Source: Anaerophilus nitritigenes
GTDB taxonomy: Bacteria > Bacillota > Clostridia > Peptostreptococcales > Thermotaleaceae
Length of the DNA: 64,000 nt
Reading direction: 5' to 3'
Assembly: GCF_004138215.1 (NCBI RefSeq)
Contig: NZ_RYYS01000103.1
Location: 22,220-86,219 of the forward strand
Position numbers and translations under genes: made by a program. Numbering within the stretch: position 1 is the first letter of the stretch; every line of letters starts with the position of its first letter. Shown in pieces: positions 7,416 through 17,830 of this stretch. The notes under the pieces were generated by a model that saw nothing but the letters and a program-made list of their open reading frames with translations, made no database searches and was not told where the DNA came from.

Positions 7416-7916
7416 TTGGACAAAAAAGGTATAGGGAGATGGAACATAATTATTGTATGTATGTTGCTTGTAGGAGTAATTCTTATCACGGACTCAAAAA
7501 GTAAAAAGGTATTAGTCATTGAGGATTTAGACGAAAACATCAAACATGAATTTATTCTTCCGGACTCAAAATTTAGCATTGGATATACACATTCTGTATT
7601 ATTAACTCCAGTAGAAGAATTTTTTCAGATAAAGAATAAAAATGAGTTATCGCTTTATAAAACTATATATGAATCCTTTGGGGTAGGGCTTCCGTATTCA
7701 CAACAAGAAGGAGACTTTGAGATCAAGAATGGAAAATTTATATTAAAAATAAATAGAGATTTTCATGATATTCATTTAAGAGTATCGCCAATTCCTAAAC
7801 ATTGGTTATCTGTTGGTGATCATAGGTATGAACTTATAGATTTAGTAAAGAAACCTGATGACTTGATTAAAATTTATATCGTAGATAGATATGATCCATT
7901 CTCAAACCTCTTGTAA
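7416..7916 (+). CDS. DUF1850 protein, TRAP-TAXI accessory
   Basis: 166-residue protein with an N-terminal membrane anchor (about 10-24) and an extracytoplasmic DUF1850 domain (FSIGYTHSVLLTPVEEFFQI, SFGVGLPYSQQEGDFEI). DUF1850 genes are regularly found between TAXI receptors and fused permeases, as here, though their role is not established. The start is TTG 7416, after AAGGAGATTAAAGTAA, 15 bases past the receptor stop. Its stop codon lies in the loop of a 10-base hairpin that separates it from the permease gene. Confidence 0.85.
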   Translation: MDKKGIGRWNIIIVCMLLVGVILITDSKSKKVLVIEDLDENIKHEFILPDSKFSIGYTHSVLLTPVEEFFQIKNKNELSLYKTIYESFGVGLPYSQQEGDFEIKNGKFILKINRDFHDIHLRVSPIPKHWLSVGDHRYELIDLVKKPDDLIKIYIVDRYDPFSNLL

Positions 7917-7929
7917 CAAAAGGGGTTTG
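7903..7929 (+). terminator. Intra-operon hairpin between DUF1850 gene and permease gene
   Basis: CAAACCTCTT (7903-7912) pairs with AAGGGGTTTG (7920-7929) over ten pairs (one G-U), with the DUF1850 stop codon in the loop. A T-run follows 7-13 bases later. It probably attenuates transcription into the permease gene or protects the upstream RNA, giving more receptor than permease. Confidence 0.55.
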
Positions 7930-8005
7930 GGAAGAATTTTTTTATTGAGATTTAGGATAAAAGTATTATAGAGACAAGAGAAGATGTTGAGAAAGGGGAT
8001 ATAAA

Positions 8006-9964
8006 ATGAAACAAAATAAAGATATAAAACCCCAAGGAATAGATGAAATAAGTGCGGGTGATACACAAGATATATTAAGAAAATATGATAAGGGTTCCGA
8101 TTTTCGTGAACTAAAAGGAGTTGCAGGTAAAGTTATATCTGCTATTTTAATATGTTTTACTCTTTTTCAATTATATACAGGTATATTTGGAGTTATGGAT
8201 GCTATGCTTCAAAGAGCAGTACATTTAGCTTTTGGTTTATCTTTGGTATTTCTTTTATATCCATCTAGAAAAAGTTGGTCAAGAGAGAAGATGCATCCTG
8301 TAGATATTTTACTTGCTATTACAGCAGCAGCAGTGTGCATGTATGTAGTAGTTTTTTACAAAGAGCTCGTATTAAGAGCTGGAACTGTAAGTCAAACAGA
8401 TATGATTATAGGGATTATGGCTATTATTTTAGTATTAGAGGCTGCTAGAAGAGTAATTGGGTGGCCTATGGTAATTATCGCATTATTATTTATATTATAT
8501 GCATTATTTGGAATTTATGTTCCAGGGCAACTTGCTCATAGAGGGGTAGATATTGAAAATTTGGTACAACAATTATTTTTTACAACAGAAGGAATATTTG
8601 GTATTCCTATAGGAGTATCTTCTACTTTTATATTTATGTTTTTATTATTTGGAGCTTATCTTGAAAAGACTGGAATGGGAGAATTTTTTATTGATAGTGC
8701 CAATGCTTTAGCTGGATTTGCAGCTGGAGGACCTGCAAAGGTTGCTGTAATTTCTAGTGGTTGCATGGGAACATTAACAGGAAGTTCTGTAGCAAATGTA
8801 GTTGGAACAGGGAGCTTTACGATTCCTATGATGAAGAAGTTAGGGTATAAGAGCGAGTTTGCTGGAGCTGTTGAGGCGACTGCATCAACAGGTGGACAAT
8901 TGATGCCACCGATCATGGGAGCTGCAGCTTTTCTTATGGCAGAATTTACAAATACTCCATATGTAAATATTATTTCTGCTGCTTGTATTCCAGCACTCTT
9001 ATATTATTTTGGAGTATTTTCTGGAGTACATTTTGAGGCTAAAAAGCTTGGCTTAGAAGGAATTTCAAGAGATAGACTTCCCAAGTTTGGTAAAATAATG
9101 AAACAAAGAGGGCATCTGCTTATTCCAATTATTATTGTAGTTTATTTATTGGTTGCAGGGTATACACCTATTCGAGCAGCATTAGGTGCTATTGTTACAT
9201 CCATTTTATGTGCATCTATCAAGAAAGAAACAAGACTTAGCTTTAAGGATATAGTAGATGGGCTAGAAAAAGGTGCAAGAGGAGCTTTAACAGTAATTGC
9301 TGCATGTGCTTGTGCAGGAATTATTATCGGAGTTGTAACTCAAACAGGGTTAGGACTTAAAATGGGTTCAATTCTTGTTAGTATTGCAAATGGAAAGCTT
9401 TTTCTTACTCTATTTTTCACTATGATTACTTCTTTGATTTTAGGAATTGGAGTTCCTACGACTGCCAATTATGTAATCACATCTACTATTGCAGCACCAG
9501 CTCTTTTGATGATGGATGTTCCTATAATGGCAGCTCATATGTTCGCTTTTTATTTTGGGATTGTTGCTGATGTAACACCGCCTGTTTGTTTAGCAGCTGT
9601 TGCAGCGGCTGGAGTGGCAAAATCTGAACCTATGAGAACAGGTGTTCAAGCTGCAAGGCTTGCTATAGCAGCATTTTTAATTCCATATATTTTTGTATAT
9701 AGTCCAGAACTTTTACTTATTGATGTTCAGCCTTTAGAGATGATTTTGATTCTTATTACAGCACTAATAGGAATCATATGTGTAGCAGCAGCTCTTACAG
9801 GATATTTAAGAGCAAATATGTCTATGATAGAGAGGATGATATTTGCTGTTGGAGGAGTACTACTTGTAACTACAGATATAAGGCTAAATATAGTAGGGAT
9901 AATTCTCCTGGCAGGAGGATATTGGATGCAAAGAGAAAAGGTGAAACAAGAAATGGTTGCATAA
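8006..9964 (+). CDS. TRAP transporter fused permease (DctQ-DctM type)
   Basis: 652-residue polytopic membrane protein that fuses the small (4-TM) and large (12-TM) TRAP subunits, the form that accompanies TAXI receptors. The N-terminal DctQ-like part covers about 40-190. The DctM-like part follows with FGAYLEKTGMGEFFIDSANAL, the glycine-rich MGTLTGSSVANVVGTG and SGVHFEAKKLGLEG typical of this family, plus GIGVPTTANYVITSTIAAPAL in the second half. Transport is expected to be ion-driven (Na+ or H+). It follows the DUF1850 gene by 89 bases with an intervening hairpin and has a strong ribosome binding site (GAAAGGGGATATAAA). Confidence 0.93.
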   Translation: MKQNKDIKPQGIDEISAGDTQDILRKYDKGSDFRELKGVAGKVISAILICFTLFQLYTGIFGVMDAMLQRAVHLAFGLSLVFLLYPSRKSWSREKMHPVDILLAITAAAVCMYVVVFYKELVLRAGTVSQTDMIIGIMAIILVLEAARRVIGWPMVIIALLFILYALFGIYVPGQLAHRGVDIENLVQQLFFTTEGIFGIPIGVSSTFIFMFLLFGAYLEKTGMGEFFIDSANALAGFAAGGPAKVAVISSGCMGTLTGSSVANVVGTGSFTIPMMKKLGYKSEFAGAVEATASTGGQLMPPIMGAAAFLMAEFTNTPYVNIISAACIPALLYYFGVFSGVHFEAKKLGLEGISRDRLPKFGKIMKQRGHLLIPIIIVVYLLVAGYTPIRAALGAIVTSILCASIKKETRLSFKDIVDGLEKGARGALTVIAACACAGIIIGVVTQTGLGLKMGSILVSIANGKLFLTLFFTMITSLILGIGVPTTANYVITSTIAAPALLMMDVPIMAAHMFAFYFGIVADVTPPVCLAAVAAAGVAKSEPMRTGVQAARLAIAAFLIPYIFVYSPELLLIDVQPLEMILILITALIGIICVAAALTGYLRANMSMIERMIFAVGGVLLVTTDIRLNIVGIILLAGGYWMQREKVKQEMVA

Positions 9965-9979
9965 CCTATAAAAAGTCAG

Positions 9980-10002
9980 GCTCACTATAGTTTATAGTGA
10001 GC
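9980..10002 (+). terminator. Hairpin ending the TRAP operon
   Basis: GCTCACTATA (9980-9989) and TATAGTGAGC (9993-10002) form a perfect 10-pair stem with a 3-base loop; the following T content is modest, so termination may be partial. Confidence 0.6.
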
Positions 10003-10098
10003 TTGCTAGTATTTATGATATTATATGTAAAAATATTGATTAATTTAGTGTTTGGTGATATACTCAAGGTTAAAAATATTTATGCTTAGAGGTAAAAA

Positions 10099-10563
10099 AT
10101 GATAGAAAAATATATGAGAGAAGCATTGAGAGAAGCAAAAAAGGCTATGGAATTAGAAGAGGTTCCTATAGGGGCAGTAATTGTTAAAGATGGACAAATT
10201 ATTGCAAGAGCTCATAACTTAAGAGAAACATTTAAAGATCCTATAGCTCATGCAGAAATATTAGCTATTCAAAAGGCAGCTAAATTCTTAGGAGGATGGA
10301 GATTATCAGGCTGTGATCTTTATGTAACAGTAGAACCTTGCCCTATGTGTGCAGGAGCTATTATTCTTTCAAGAATAGATACTTTAGTGATAGGAACTAT
10401 GGACCCTAAAGGTGGAGGTGCAGGTTCTTTGTTTAACATTCCAGAGGATAATCGATTAAATCATCAAACAAAAGTAATAAGAGGAATATTAAAGAATGAA
10501 TGTGCACAACTTATGAAAGATTTTTTTAAATATCTTAGGAATAAAAAAAGTGGTTGTAGCTAA
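10099..10563 (+). CDS. tadA: tRNA-specific adenosine deaminase TadA
   Basis: 154-residue zinc enzyme that converts A34 to inosine in tRNA-Arg(ACG). The deaminase signature is complete: His51-Ala-Glu53 (zinc ligand and proton-shuttling Glu) and Pro-Cys81-Pro-Met-Cys84 (remaining zinc ligands), plus the N-terminal MREALREAKKA helix and GAVIV strand typical of TadA rather than cytidine deaminases. Length matches the family. Start ATG after AGAGGTAAAAA. It is monocistronic here, with a convergent terminator shared with the next gene. Confidence 0.95.
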   Translation: MIEKYMREALREAKKAMELEEVPIGAVIVKDGQIIARAHNLRETFKDPIAHAEILAIQKAAKFLGGWRLSGCDLYVTVEPCPMCAGAIILSRIDTLVIGTMDPKGGGAGSLFNIPEDNRLNHQTKVIRGILKNECAQLMKDFFKYLRNKKSGCS

Positions 10564-10581
10564 TTTGCTAAAACCACTTTT
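10547..10581. terminator. Bidirectional terminator between tadA and a small convergent gene
   Basis: AAAGTGGTT (10547-10555) with AACCACTTT (10572-10580), continued inward by TAGC/GCTA. A and T runs on the two flanks allow termination in both directions. The tadA stop codon sits in the loop. Confidence 0.75.
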
Positions 10582-10858
10582 ACTTTGTAGAATGTCTTTT
10601 GTGAAGCTTAAAACAACGAAGAGATCTAATAAAAAGAGATATTTTACTAGAAATATGAAATTTTAATTGACTTAAAAATTTAATTTTAGAAGTCCATATA
10701 GAATATAGTCTAGAAAAAGAAAAAGTTTCTAGTAGAAAGCAAATAAAAATAATTGTTAAAGATAAGATAGCATAATATATGTTGTCTAGATAATTAGAAA
10801 GCATTCCTAATATGGCAGCAATCAGTACTAACAGCAAAGTCATGTAAAATTTGTTCAT
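10580..10858 (-). CDS. Small membrane protein, function unknown
   Basis: 92-residue protein with two hydrophobic segments (about 4-22 and 27-45) followed by a very basic C-terminal half (SRLYSIWTSKIKFL, SLRCFKLHKRHSTK), predicted to face the cytoplasm. The ribosome binding site GAGGTGACATAA before the ATG supports a real gene. Convergent with tadA and sharing its terminator. No family recognised; a basic tail on a two-TM anchor could bind nucleic acid or membrane lipid, but that is speculation. Confidence 0.6.
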   Translation of the reverse strand: MNKFYMTLLLVLIAAILGMLSNYLDNIYYAILSLTIIFICFLLETFSFSRLYSIWTSKIKFLSQLKFHISSKISLFIRSLRCFKLHKRHSTK

Positions 10859-11059
10859 TTATGTCACCTCATCATTTAGCATCTATATTAAAATATATCA
10901 TTTTTGAATATCAAAAAGAATATAAATTATAAAATATTTATAAAAATTTTTGTCATTTTTGATTCTACTTATAATAAATCAATAGTATAAGAGAAGGAAA
11001 ATTTGGATTTGATAAGAAGGATTATTTGCTATAGGAGTAAAAGAATAGTTTGTTCCATT

Positions 11060-11084
11060 GTTTATGTTTTGGATCTAGGGGTAT
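11060..11084 (+). promoter_or_regulatory. SigB-like promoter of the universal stress protein gene
   Basis: GTTTAT (11060-11065), 13-base spacer, GGGTAT (11079-11084). This is one base from the Bacillus SigB consensus GTTTAA-N12-14-GGGTAT and would start transcription about 35 bases before the coding sequence. SigB is absent from many Clostridia but present in some, for example Clostridioides difficile. Confidence 0.5.
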
Positions 11085-11126
11085 CTTTAATGTATACAAA
11101 TTGAAAAGAGTAAAGGGGGATTTAAA

Positions 11127-11555
11127 ATGAAAAAAATATTAATTGCTTATGATGGTTCAAAGTATGCCAATAAAGCTCTGTTTAAAGGAAGTGAGATTGC
11201 AGAGAAATTTGGTAGCGATTTAAAAATACTTTATGTTATAGACGATACTCCATATCGAAAAGGATTAATAGAAGCAGATGCTGCATTTCAAAAATTAAAA
11301 GAAGCTGTTTTAGAAAAAAGTCAGGAAATTTTAGAAAAGGGATTAAAGAATTTAGAAAATTTCAGTGGAAAAATAGATTCTGCAATAGAATTTGGACATC
11401 CTGCTCATAAAATTATTGATGTAGCTGAAAAAGAGGAGATGGATTTAATCGTAATGAGTAATAGAGGGTTAGGATCTTTTCAAAAGGTGATGCTAGGAAG
11501 TGTATCTCATAAAGTATTAAGTCATTCAAAGGTACCTGTTTTAATTGTAAAATAA
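11127..11555 (+). CDS. Universal stress protein (UspA family)
   Basis: 142-residue cytoplasmic UspA-fold protein. It opens with KKILIAYDGSKYANKAL and ends with the ATP-binding signature: MSNRGLGSFQKVMLGSVSHKVL, matching the family pattern G-2x-G-9x-G-S/T, then SKVPVLIVK. It should therefore belong to the nucleotide-binding subgroup. Start ATG with AAAGGGGGATTTAAA. The SigB-like promoter just upstream fits a general stress role. Confidence 0.93.
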   Translation: MKKILIAYDGSKYANKALFKGSEIAEKFGSDLKILYVIDDTPYRKGLIEADAAFQKLKEAVLEKSQEILEKGLKNLENFSGKIDSAIEFGHPAHKIIDVAEKEEMDLIVMSNRGLGSFQKVMLGSVSHKVLSHSKVPVLIVK

Positions 11556-11620
11556 TGTATAGCTTTTTATAGAGAAATATTCTATTAATGTATGATTTAT
11601 ATAAATAGTATATAGTCAAG

Positions 11621-11653
11621 TATAAAAAGTCTTCCAAAGGAAGACTTTTTATA
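11621..11653. terminator. Bidirectional terminator between uspA-like gene and leuB
   Basis: AAAAAGTCTTCC (11624-11635), loop AAA, GGAAGACTTTTT (11639-11650), extended by TAT/ATA. It ends the stress gene on the plus strand and the long ilv-leu operon on the minus strand. Confidence 0.88.
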
Positions 11654-11657
11654 CAAA

Positions 11658-12728
11658 TTAAATTTCATCCGTTATTAATTGACCCATTTCTTTAGTGCCT
11701 ACTTGTTTTTTACCTATGCTCATAATATCTTTTGTTCTATATCCATTTTCTAAAACTTTGAATACAGCTATTTCAATTGTGGTAGCTTCTTCTTCAAGTT
11801 GAAATGAGTATTTTAACATCATAGCAGCAGACAATATTGTAGCAATTGGATTTGCTAAATCCTTTCCGGCAATATCAGGAGCAGAACCATGTATTGGCTC
11901 ATACATACCTAGTCCACTTTTACCTAAGCTTGCAGATGGAATGATTCCTATGGAACCTGTGATTTGACTTGCTTCATCAGAAATAATATCTCCAAACATA
12001 TTTGTTGTAACTATTACATCAAAGCTTGAAGGATTTTTAATCAGTTGCATAGTAGCATTATCAACATACAAATGGTCAAGTTCTACTTGTGGATAGTCTT
12101 TTTTAACTTCGAGAATTACTGAACGCCATAACCTTGATGATGCGAGTACGTTTGCTTTATCAATATTTGTAACTTTTTTGTTTCTAAGCATTGCAATATC
12201 AAAAGCAGTCTTAGCGATTCGTCTAACTTCTTCAACTGCATACATCTCAGTATCCCAAGCGGCTTGACCCAAATGAGTTTCTTTGATTCCTCTTTCGCCA
12301 AAATACATTCCGCCAGTTAATTCTCTCACAACAATAAAGTCTATACCTTTGCTAGAAATTTCATCTTTTAATGGACATGCATCTTTTAATGTATCATATA
12401 AGACTGCTGGACGTAGATTTGCATAAAGTCCTAACTCGCTTCTTAAACCTAACAATGCTTTTTCAGGACGTTTTTCTACTGGAAGTGTATCCCATTTATG
12501 GCCACCAACAGCTCCAAGTAAGATACTATCACTACTTTTACAAATATCTAAAGTTTTTTGGGGAAGAGGTTCACCAAATTTATCAATAGCTATTCCTCCT
12601 GCATCTACTTCAATAAATTTAAATTGATGTCCAAACTTATGACCAATTTTATTTAATACTTTTGTTGCTTGTTCGATTATGTCTGGACCTATTCCGTCGC
12701 CTGAAATTACTGATATATTAAAATTCAT
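11658..12728 (-). CDS. leuB: 3-Isopropylmalate dehydrogenase
   Basis: 356-residue NAD-dependent beta-decarboxylating dehydrogenase of leucine synthesis. Signatures include the N-terminal [14 protein letters not shown], the substrate-binding arginines in [13 protein letters not shown] and [11 protein letters not shown], and [13 protein letters not shown] with the metal-binding aspartates; NAD specificity is indicated by [15 protein letters not shown]. Last gene of the ilvN-ilvC-cimA-leuC-leuD-leuB operon. In a citramalate-based isoleucine pathway LeuB also oxidises 3-methylmalate to 2-oxobutyrate, and no second dehydrogenase of this kind is present in the window. Confidence 0.96.
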   Translation of the reverse strand: MNFNISVISGDGIGPDIIEQATKVLNKIGHKFGHQFKFIEVDAGGIAIDKFGEPLPQKTLDICKSSDSILLGAVGGHKWDTLPVEKRPEKALLGLRSELGLYANLRPAVLYDTLKDACPLKDEISSKGIDFIVVRELTGGMYFGERGIKETHLGQAAWDTEMYAVEEVRRIAKTAFDIAMLRNKKVTNIDKANVLASSRLWRSVILEVKKDYPQVELDHLYVDNATMQLIKNPSSFDVIVTTNMFGDIISDEASQITGSIGIIPSASLGKSGLGMYEPIHGSAPDIAGKDLANPIATILSAAMMLKYSFQLEEEATTIEIAVFKVLENGYRTKDIMSIGKKQVGTKEMGQLITDEI

Positions 12729-12778
12729 AAATAACTCCTTTCCTATAATTACGAGATTTGAGATGATACGAAAAAATA

Positions 12779-13273
12779 TTATGAATCTAACTTTTCTTTT
12801 AATGTATTGATAAGTCCCTCTTTTGCAATGATATCATTCATAAATTTAGGGAAGGGTTGCGCTTGATAAAATTCATTTTTTGTTAAATTTGTGATGATAC
12901 CAGTTGAAAAGTCTACTTCAATTTGGTCACCAGATTGAATTCTTTCAGCTGCTTCACTACATTCTAAAATTGCAAGTCCTGTATTGATGGCATTTCTATA
13001 AAATATTCTTGCGAATGAGTGAGCGATTACGCAAGATATACCGCAAGCTTTTATTGCAATGGGTGCGTGTTCCCTTGATGATCCACAGCCAAAGTTTTTT
13101 GTAGCAACAATAATATCACCTTGTTGTACTTTTTTTACAAAGTCGATATCAATATCCTCCATACAATGCAGAGCCAACTCTTTTGGATCTGAGGAGTTTA
13201 GATATCTTGCTGGGATGATTACATCTGTATCAACATTTTCTCCATATTTAAAAACTTTTCCGTTTGCTTTCAT
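12779..13273 (-). CDS. leuD: 3-Isopropylmalate dehydratase small subunit
   Basis: 164-residue small subunit of isopropylmalate isomerase. It starts [24 protein letters not shown] and has the conserved swivel-domain segment [14 protein letters not shown], which supplies substrate-binding residues. This is the short form that pairs with the HacA-like LeuC found just upstream. The genes are 17 bases apart and must be co-translated. The same pair is expected to isomerise citramalate for isoleucine synthesis. Confidence 0.95.
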   Translation of the reverse strand: MKANGKVFKYGENVDTDVIIPARYLNSSDPKELALHCMEDIDIDFVKKVQQGDIIVATKNFGCGSSREHAPIAIKACGISCVIAHSFARIFYRNAINTGLAILECSEAAERIQSGDQIEVDFSTGIITNLTKNEFYQAQPFPKFMNDIIAKEGLINTLKEKLDS

Positions 13274-13290
13274 TTTTGAAACTCCTCTCC

Positions 13291-14550
13291 TTAGACGGAT
13301 TCTGGGTCTTTAATTTTACCTGCCAAAGCTGATGCTGCTGCAACTGCAGGACTGGCTAAATACACTTCTGAATCAACATGACCCATTCTTCCTACAAAAT
13401 TACGATTTGTTGTTGAAATACATCTTTCACCTTTTGCTAAAATACCCATATGTCCACCTAAACAAGGTCCACACGTTGGGGTGCTAACAGTTGCACCAGC
13501 TTCTACAAAATCTTCGATCAATCCTTCTCTAAGTGCTTGCAGATATATTTTTTGTGTGCCAGGAAAAATAATGACTCTTACATTTTTAGCTATTTTTTTG
13601 CCTTTTAATATTTTAGCAGCAATTCTTAAGTCTTCCATTCTTCCGTTTGTACAAGATCCAATGACAACTTGATCAATTGTTATTTCTTCAACTTCATCAA
13701 TGGTTTTTGTATTTTCTGGCAAATGAGGAAATGCCACTGTAGGTCTTAATTTTGATAAGTCAATTTCAATAATTTCATCATAGTTTGCATCATCATCTGC
13801 TTCAAAAACTTTAAACTCTTTTACTGAATGTTCTTTTAAATATTCTATTGTTTTTTCATCTACTGGGAAAATACCATTTTTTCCACCAGCTTCAATGGCC
13901 ATATTTGCAATAGTAAATCGATCATCCATTGTTAAATATCTTAATCCATCACCACAAAATTCCATAGATTTATACAATGCACCATCAACTCCAATTAATC
14001 CGATGATATGCAAAATAATATCTTTTCCGCTAACCCATTTAGCGGGTTTGTTTTTAAGTATAAATTTGATTGCAGATGGAACTTTAAACCATGTGTATCC
14101 ACTTGCCATACCACAAGCCATATCTGTGCTTCCAACACCAGTAGAGAAGGCACCTAATGCACCATAGGTGCAAGTGTGTGAATCTGCACCTATTACAACA
14201 TCTCCTGCTACAACCAATCCTTTTTCAGGTATTAAGCAATGTTCTATACCCATGGAGCCTACATCAAAAAAGTTATCAATATTTTTATCTATGGCAAATT
14301 CACGACACATTTTACAATGCTCAGCAGATTTTATATCTTTATTAGGTGTAAAATGGTCTAAAATAATTGCAACTTTTTCATGATCAAAAACTTTATTTAC
14401 ACCAATTTTTTTAAATTCTTTGATAGCAACTGGAGTTGTAACATCATTTCCTAAAACCAGATCTAATTTTGCTTCGATTAACTGACCAGCACAGACTTCT
14501 TTAAGTCCTGCGTGTGTAGCTAAAATTTTTTGAGTCATTGTCATTCCCAT
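13291..14550 (-). CDS. leuC: 3-Isopropylmalate dehydratase large subunit
   Basis: 419-residue aconitase-family protein with a [4Fe-4S] cluster; isomerises 2- to 3-isopropylmalate. Start chosen at ATG 14550 ([15 protein letters not shown]), nine bases after GGAGG, instead of a longer reading from 14595 that has no ribosome binding site. Cluster ligands are visible as [10 protein letters not shown] and the Cys-x-x-Cys in [11 protein letters not shown]. It is the shorter LeuC class that works with the 160-residue LeuD. Position between cimA and leuD in the operon agrees with use in both the leucine and isoleucine branches. Confidence 0.95.
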   Translation of the reverse strand: MGMTMTQKILATHAGLKEVCAGQLIEAKLDLVLGNDVTTPVAIKEFKKIGVNKVFDHEKVAIILDHFTPNKDIKSAEHCKMCREFAIDKNIDNFFDVGSMGIEHCLIPEKGLVVAGDVVIGADSHTCTYGALGAFSTGVGSTDMACGMASGYTWFKVPSAIKFILKNKPAKWVSGKDIILHIIGLIGVDGALYKSMEFCGDGLRYLTMDDRFTIANMAIEAGGKNGIFPVDEKTIEYLKEHSVKEFKVFEADDDANYDEIIEIDLSKLRPTVAFPHLPENTKTIDEVEEITIDQVVIGSCTNGRMEDLRIAAKILKGKKIAKNVRVIIFPGTQKIYLQALREGLIEDFVEAGATVSTPTCGPCLGGHMGILAKGERCISTTNRNFVGRMGHVDSEVYLASPAVAAASALAGKIKDPESV

Positions 14551-14620
14551 TTTATGTCCTCCTTCAAAAGTTTTGCTATGAGTATATAAGAGCATTACAT
14601 TATTTGTTTCTTATTAAAAT

Positions 14621-16213
14621 TTAAATAAAAGCTTTGATTTTCTTTTCAATATCTTTTATTAACTTGTATTCAATGGAGTCCACTAAAGCTATCCAGCTTG
14701 CTTCTATAATATCTTTGGAAACACCAATTGTTGACCAGCTTTCTAAACCATCTGTTGATTCTATCAAAACACGAACCTTAGAAGCGGTAGCACTATTGCT
14801 ATCTATGACTCTTACTTTATAATCTGTTAAATGAACTTTTGAAAGTTCAGGGTAAAAGATTTCTAATGCTTTTCTAAGAGCTTTATCTAGTGCATTGACA
14901 GGTCCATCTCCATCTGAGGCTGTAATTTCCATTTTACCGTCAACTATTACTTTTATTAGTGCTGTTGCAGATTTACCTTTTTCATAAGGTTGTTCTCCTA
15001 TGATTTTAAAATTTTCAAGTTTGAAAAAAGGAGTATACTTTCCTAATTGTTTTCTTATTATTAATTCAAAAGTTCCTTCTGCACCCTCAAACTGGTAACC
15101 TTCGTATTCTAACTCTTTTAATCGAGTCATTATTTTTTCTGTTTCTGGAGAGTTTTTAGTAACATATGGTGCTATTTTTTGAATTTTTGAAAGTATTGTA
15201 CTACGGCCACCAACTTCACTAGTTAGAAATTTTCTTTCGTTTCCAACAAGTGTAGGGTTAATATGTTCAAAACTATGGGATGCTTTTGCAACACCATCAA
15301 TATGCATACCTGCTTTATGTGCAAAAGCTTTTTTCCCAACAAACGGTGACTGATCATTTAAATTTACATTAGATACTTCAGCTATAAAACGTGAGGTTGT
15401 TGTAAGTGTTTTTAAATGATCATTTTGTACACAATGATAATGATCTTTTAACTGTAAACAGGGTATAATGGTTGCTAGATTTGCATTACCACAACGTTCT
15501 CCAAATCCAAGAAAGGTACCTTGAATATGTTCTATGCCTGCTTTGACTGCAATAATAGAATTTGCTACAGCCATTTCACAATCATTGTGGCAATGTATTC
15601 CTATTGAAACTTTTTTAAACTTTTCTTTAACGATTTTAGTAATTTCAAAAATTTCATTAGGAAAAGTTCCACCATTTGTATCACATAAAATCACACAATC
15701 AGCGCCAGCAGCTATGGCAACTTGTAATACTTTTAATGCATATTCTGGATTGTTTTTATATCCATCGAAAAAATGTTCTGCATCAAAGAAAACTTCTTTA
15801 TTTTTAGATTTTAGATAAATGATTGTTTCTGAAATCATTTTAAGGTTTTCATTTAGTGTTGTTTGAATGATTTCTGTTACATGGAAATCCCAGCTTTTTC
15901 CGAAAATCGTGATAGTATTTGTATTTGCATTTAATAGTGATTGAACATGAGGATCTTTTTCTACGGGGATATCTCGTCTTCGAGTACTTCCAAAAGCAGA
16001 AATTTTTGAATTTTTAAGATGGACATCTTTTAATCTTTTAAAAAATTCTAAATCTTTTGGGTTAGAACTAGGATTTCCAGCTTCAATATAATGTACACCA
16101 AACTCATCTAAAGCCTTCACTATTTTTAGTTTATCTTCTACAGAAAATGAAATATCTTCTGCTTGTGCTCCATCTCTTAATGTAGAATCAAATATTGTAA
16201 TTTTTTTTATCAA
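14621..16213 (-). CDS. cimA: (R)-Citramalate synthase
   Basis: 530-residue enzyme that condenses pyruvate and acetyl-CoA to citramalate, the first step of threonine-independent isoleucine synthesis. The HMGL-like barrel begins ITIFDSTLRDGAQAEDISFS; metal-site residues appear in GIHCHNDCEMAVANS. The long C-terminal part has the LeuA allosteric fold (ATASKVRVLIESTDG). The sequence MIKKITIFDSTLRDGAQAE and the 530-residue length fit the CimA subgroup rather than LeuA, which is encoded separately at 18130-19830. There is no threonine deaminase gene in the window, so CimA with LeuCD and LeuB probably supplies 2-oxobutyrate. Feedback control by isoleucine is usual in the family. Confidence 0.9.
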   Translation of the reverse strand: MIKKITIFDSTLRDGAQAEDISFSVEDKLKIVKALDEFGVHYIEAGNPSSNPKDLEFFKRLKDVHLKNSKISAFGSTRRRDIPVEKDPHVQSLLNANTNTITIFGKSWDFHVTEIIQTTLNENLKMISETIIYLKSKNKEVFFDAEHFFDGYKNNPEYALKVLQVAIAAGADCVILCDTNGGTFPNEIFEITKIVKEKFKKVSIGIHCHNDCEMAVANSIIAVKAGIEHIQGTFLGFGERCGNANLATIIPCLQLKDHYHCVQNDHLKTLTTTSRFIAEVSNVNLNDQSPFVGKKAFAHKAGMHIDGVAKASHSFEHINPTLVGNERKFLTSEVGGRSTILSKIQKIAPYVTKNSPETEKIMTRLKELEYEGYQFEGAEGTFELIIRKQLGKYTPFFKLENFKIIGEQPYEKGKSATALIKVIVDGKMEITASDGDGPVNALDKALRKALEIFYPELSKVHLTDYKVRVIDSNSATASKVRVLIESTDGLESWSTIGVSKDIIEASWIALVDSIEYKLIKDIEKKIKAFI

Positions 16214-16243
16214 AGTTCACTCACCCTCATACATATATTTATT

Positions 16244-17242
<999 letters not shown>

Positions 17243-17275
17243 TTACCTCCTATATTTTTATACAAATTTAAATAT

Positions 17276-17782
17276 TTAATAGTCTTTATAGTCTTTTAAG
17301 GTTTTTATTCCTCTTTCAAGTCCTGTAATACCAGTACGTACTAATTCGAGGATTCCATAAGGTTTCATCAGTTCTATAAATGCATTGTTTTTATCTTTTT
17401 CCCCTAATATTTCAATAACTAATGATTCTTGAGAAACATCTATAATGGATCCTCTAAAAATTTTAACGGTATCAATAATTTCAGCTCTAGCTGTTGAATC
17501 AGCTCTTACCTTAATCAAATTTGTTTCTCTGTAAACTGAATTGCAAGGTTTAAGTTCAATGATTTTAATAACATCAACTAGGTTATCTAACTGTTTTTGT
17601 ATTTGTCCTATAATAAACTCATCACCATAAGTTTCAATTGTGATTCTTGAGTGTTTAGGATCTTGTGTCTCACCTACACTTAAACTTGAAATATTAAAGC
17701 ATCTTCTACTAAACAAGCCTGTTATTCTACTTAATACACTTGAATGATTTTCTACCAAAATTGATAAAATGTGTTTTTCCAT
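17276..17782 (-). CDS. ilvN: Acetolactate synthase small (regulatory) subunit
   Basis: 168-residue regulatory subunit with an N-terminal ACT domain (HILSILVENHSSVLSRITGLFSRR) that binds valine and activates the catalytic subunit. Start set at ATG 17782, after AGGTGATCC; an upstream in-frame ATG at 17821 lacks a ribosome binding site. First gene of the ilvN-ilvC-cimA-leuC-leuD-leuB operon, directly behind an Ile-specific T-box leader. Its catalytic partner IlvB is encoded two units upstream, in a separately controlled operon, an unusual separation of subunits. Confidence 0.93.
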   Translation of the reverse strand: MEKHILSILVENHSSVLSRITGLFSRRCFNISSLSVGETQDPKHSRITIETYGDEFIIGQIQKQLDNLVDVIKIIELKPCNSVYRETNLIKVRADSTARAEIIDTVKIFRGSIIDVSQESLVIEILGEKDKNNAFIELMKPYGILELVRTGITGLERGIKTLKDYKDY

Positions 17783-17830
17783 TGGATCACCTCTTTTCAT
17801 AAAACAGTGTACTAAATCCATACAGGGTAT

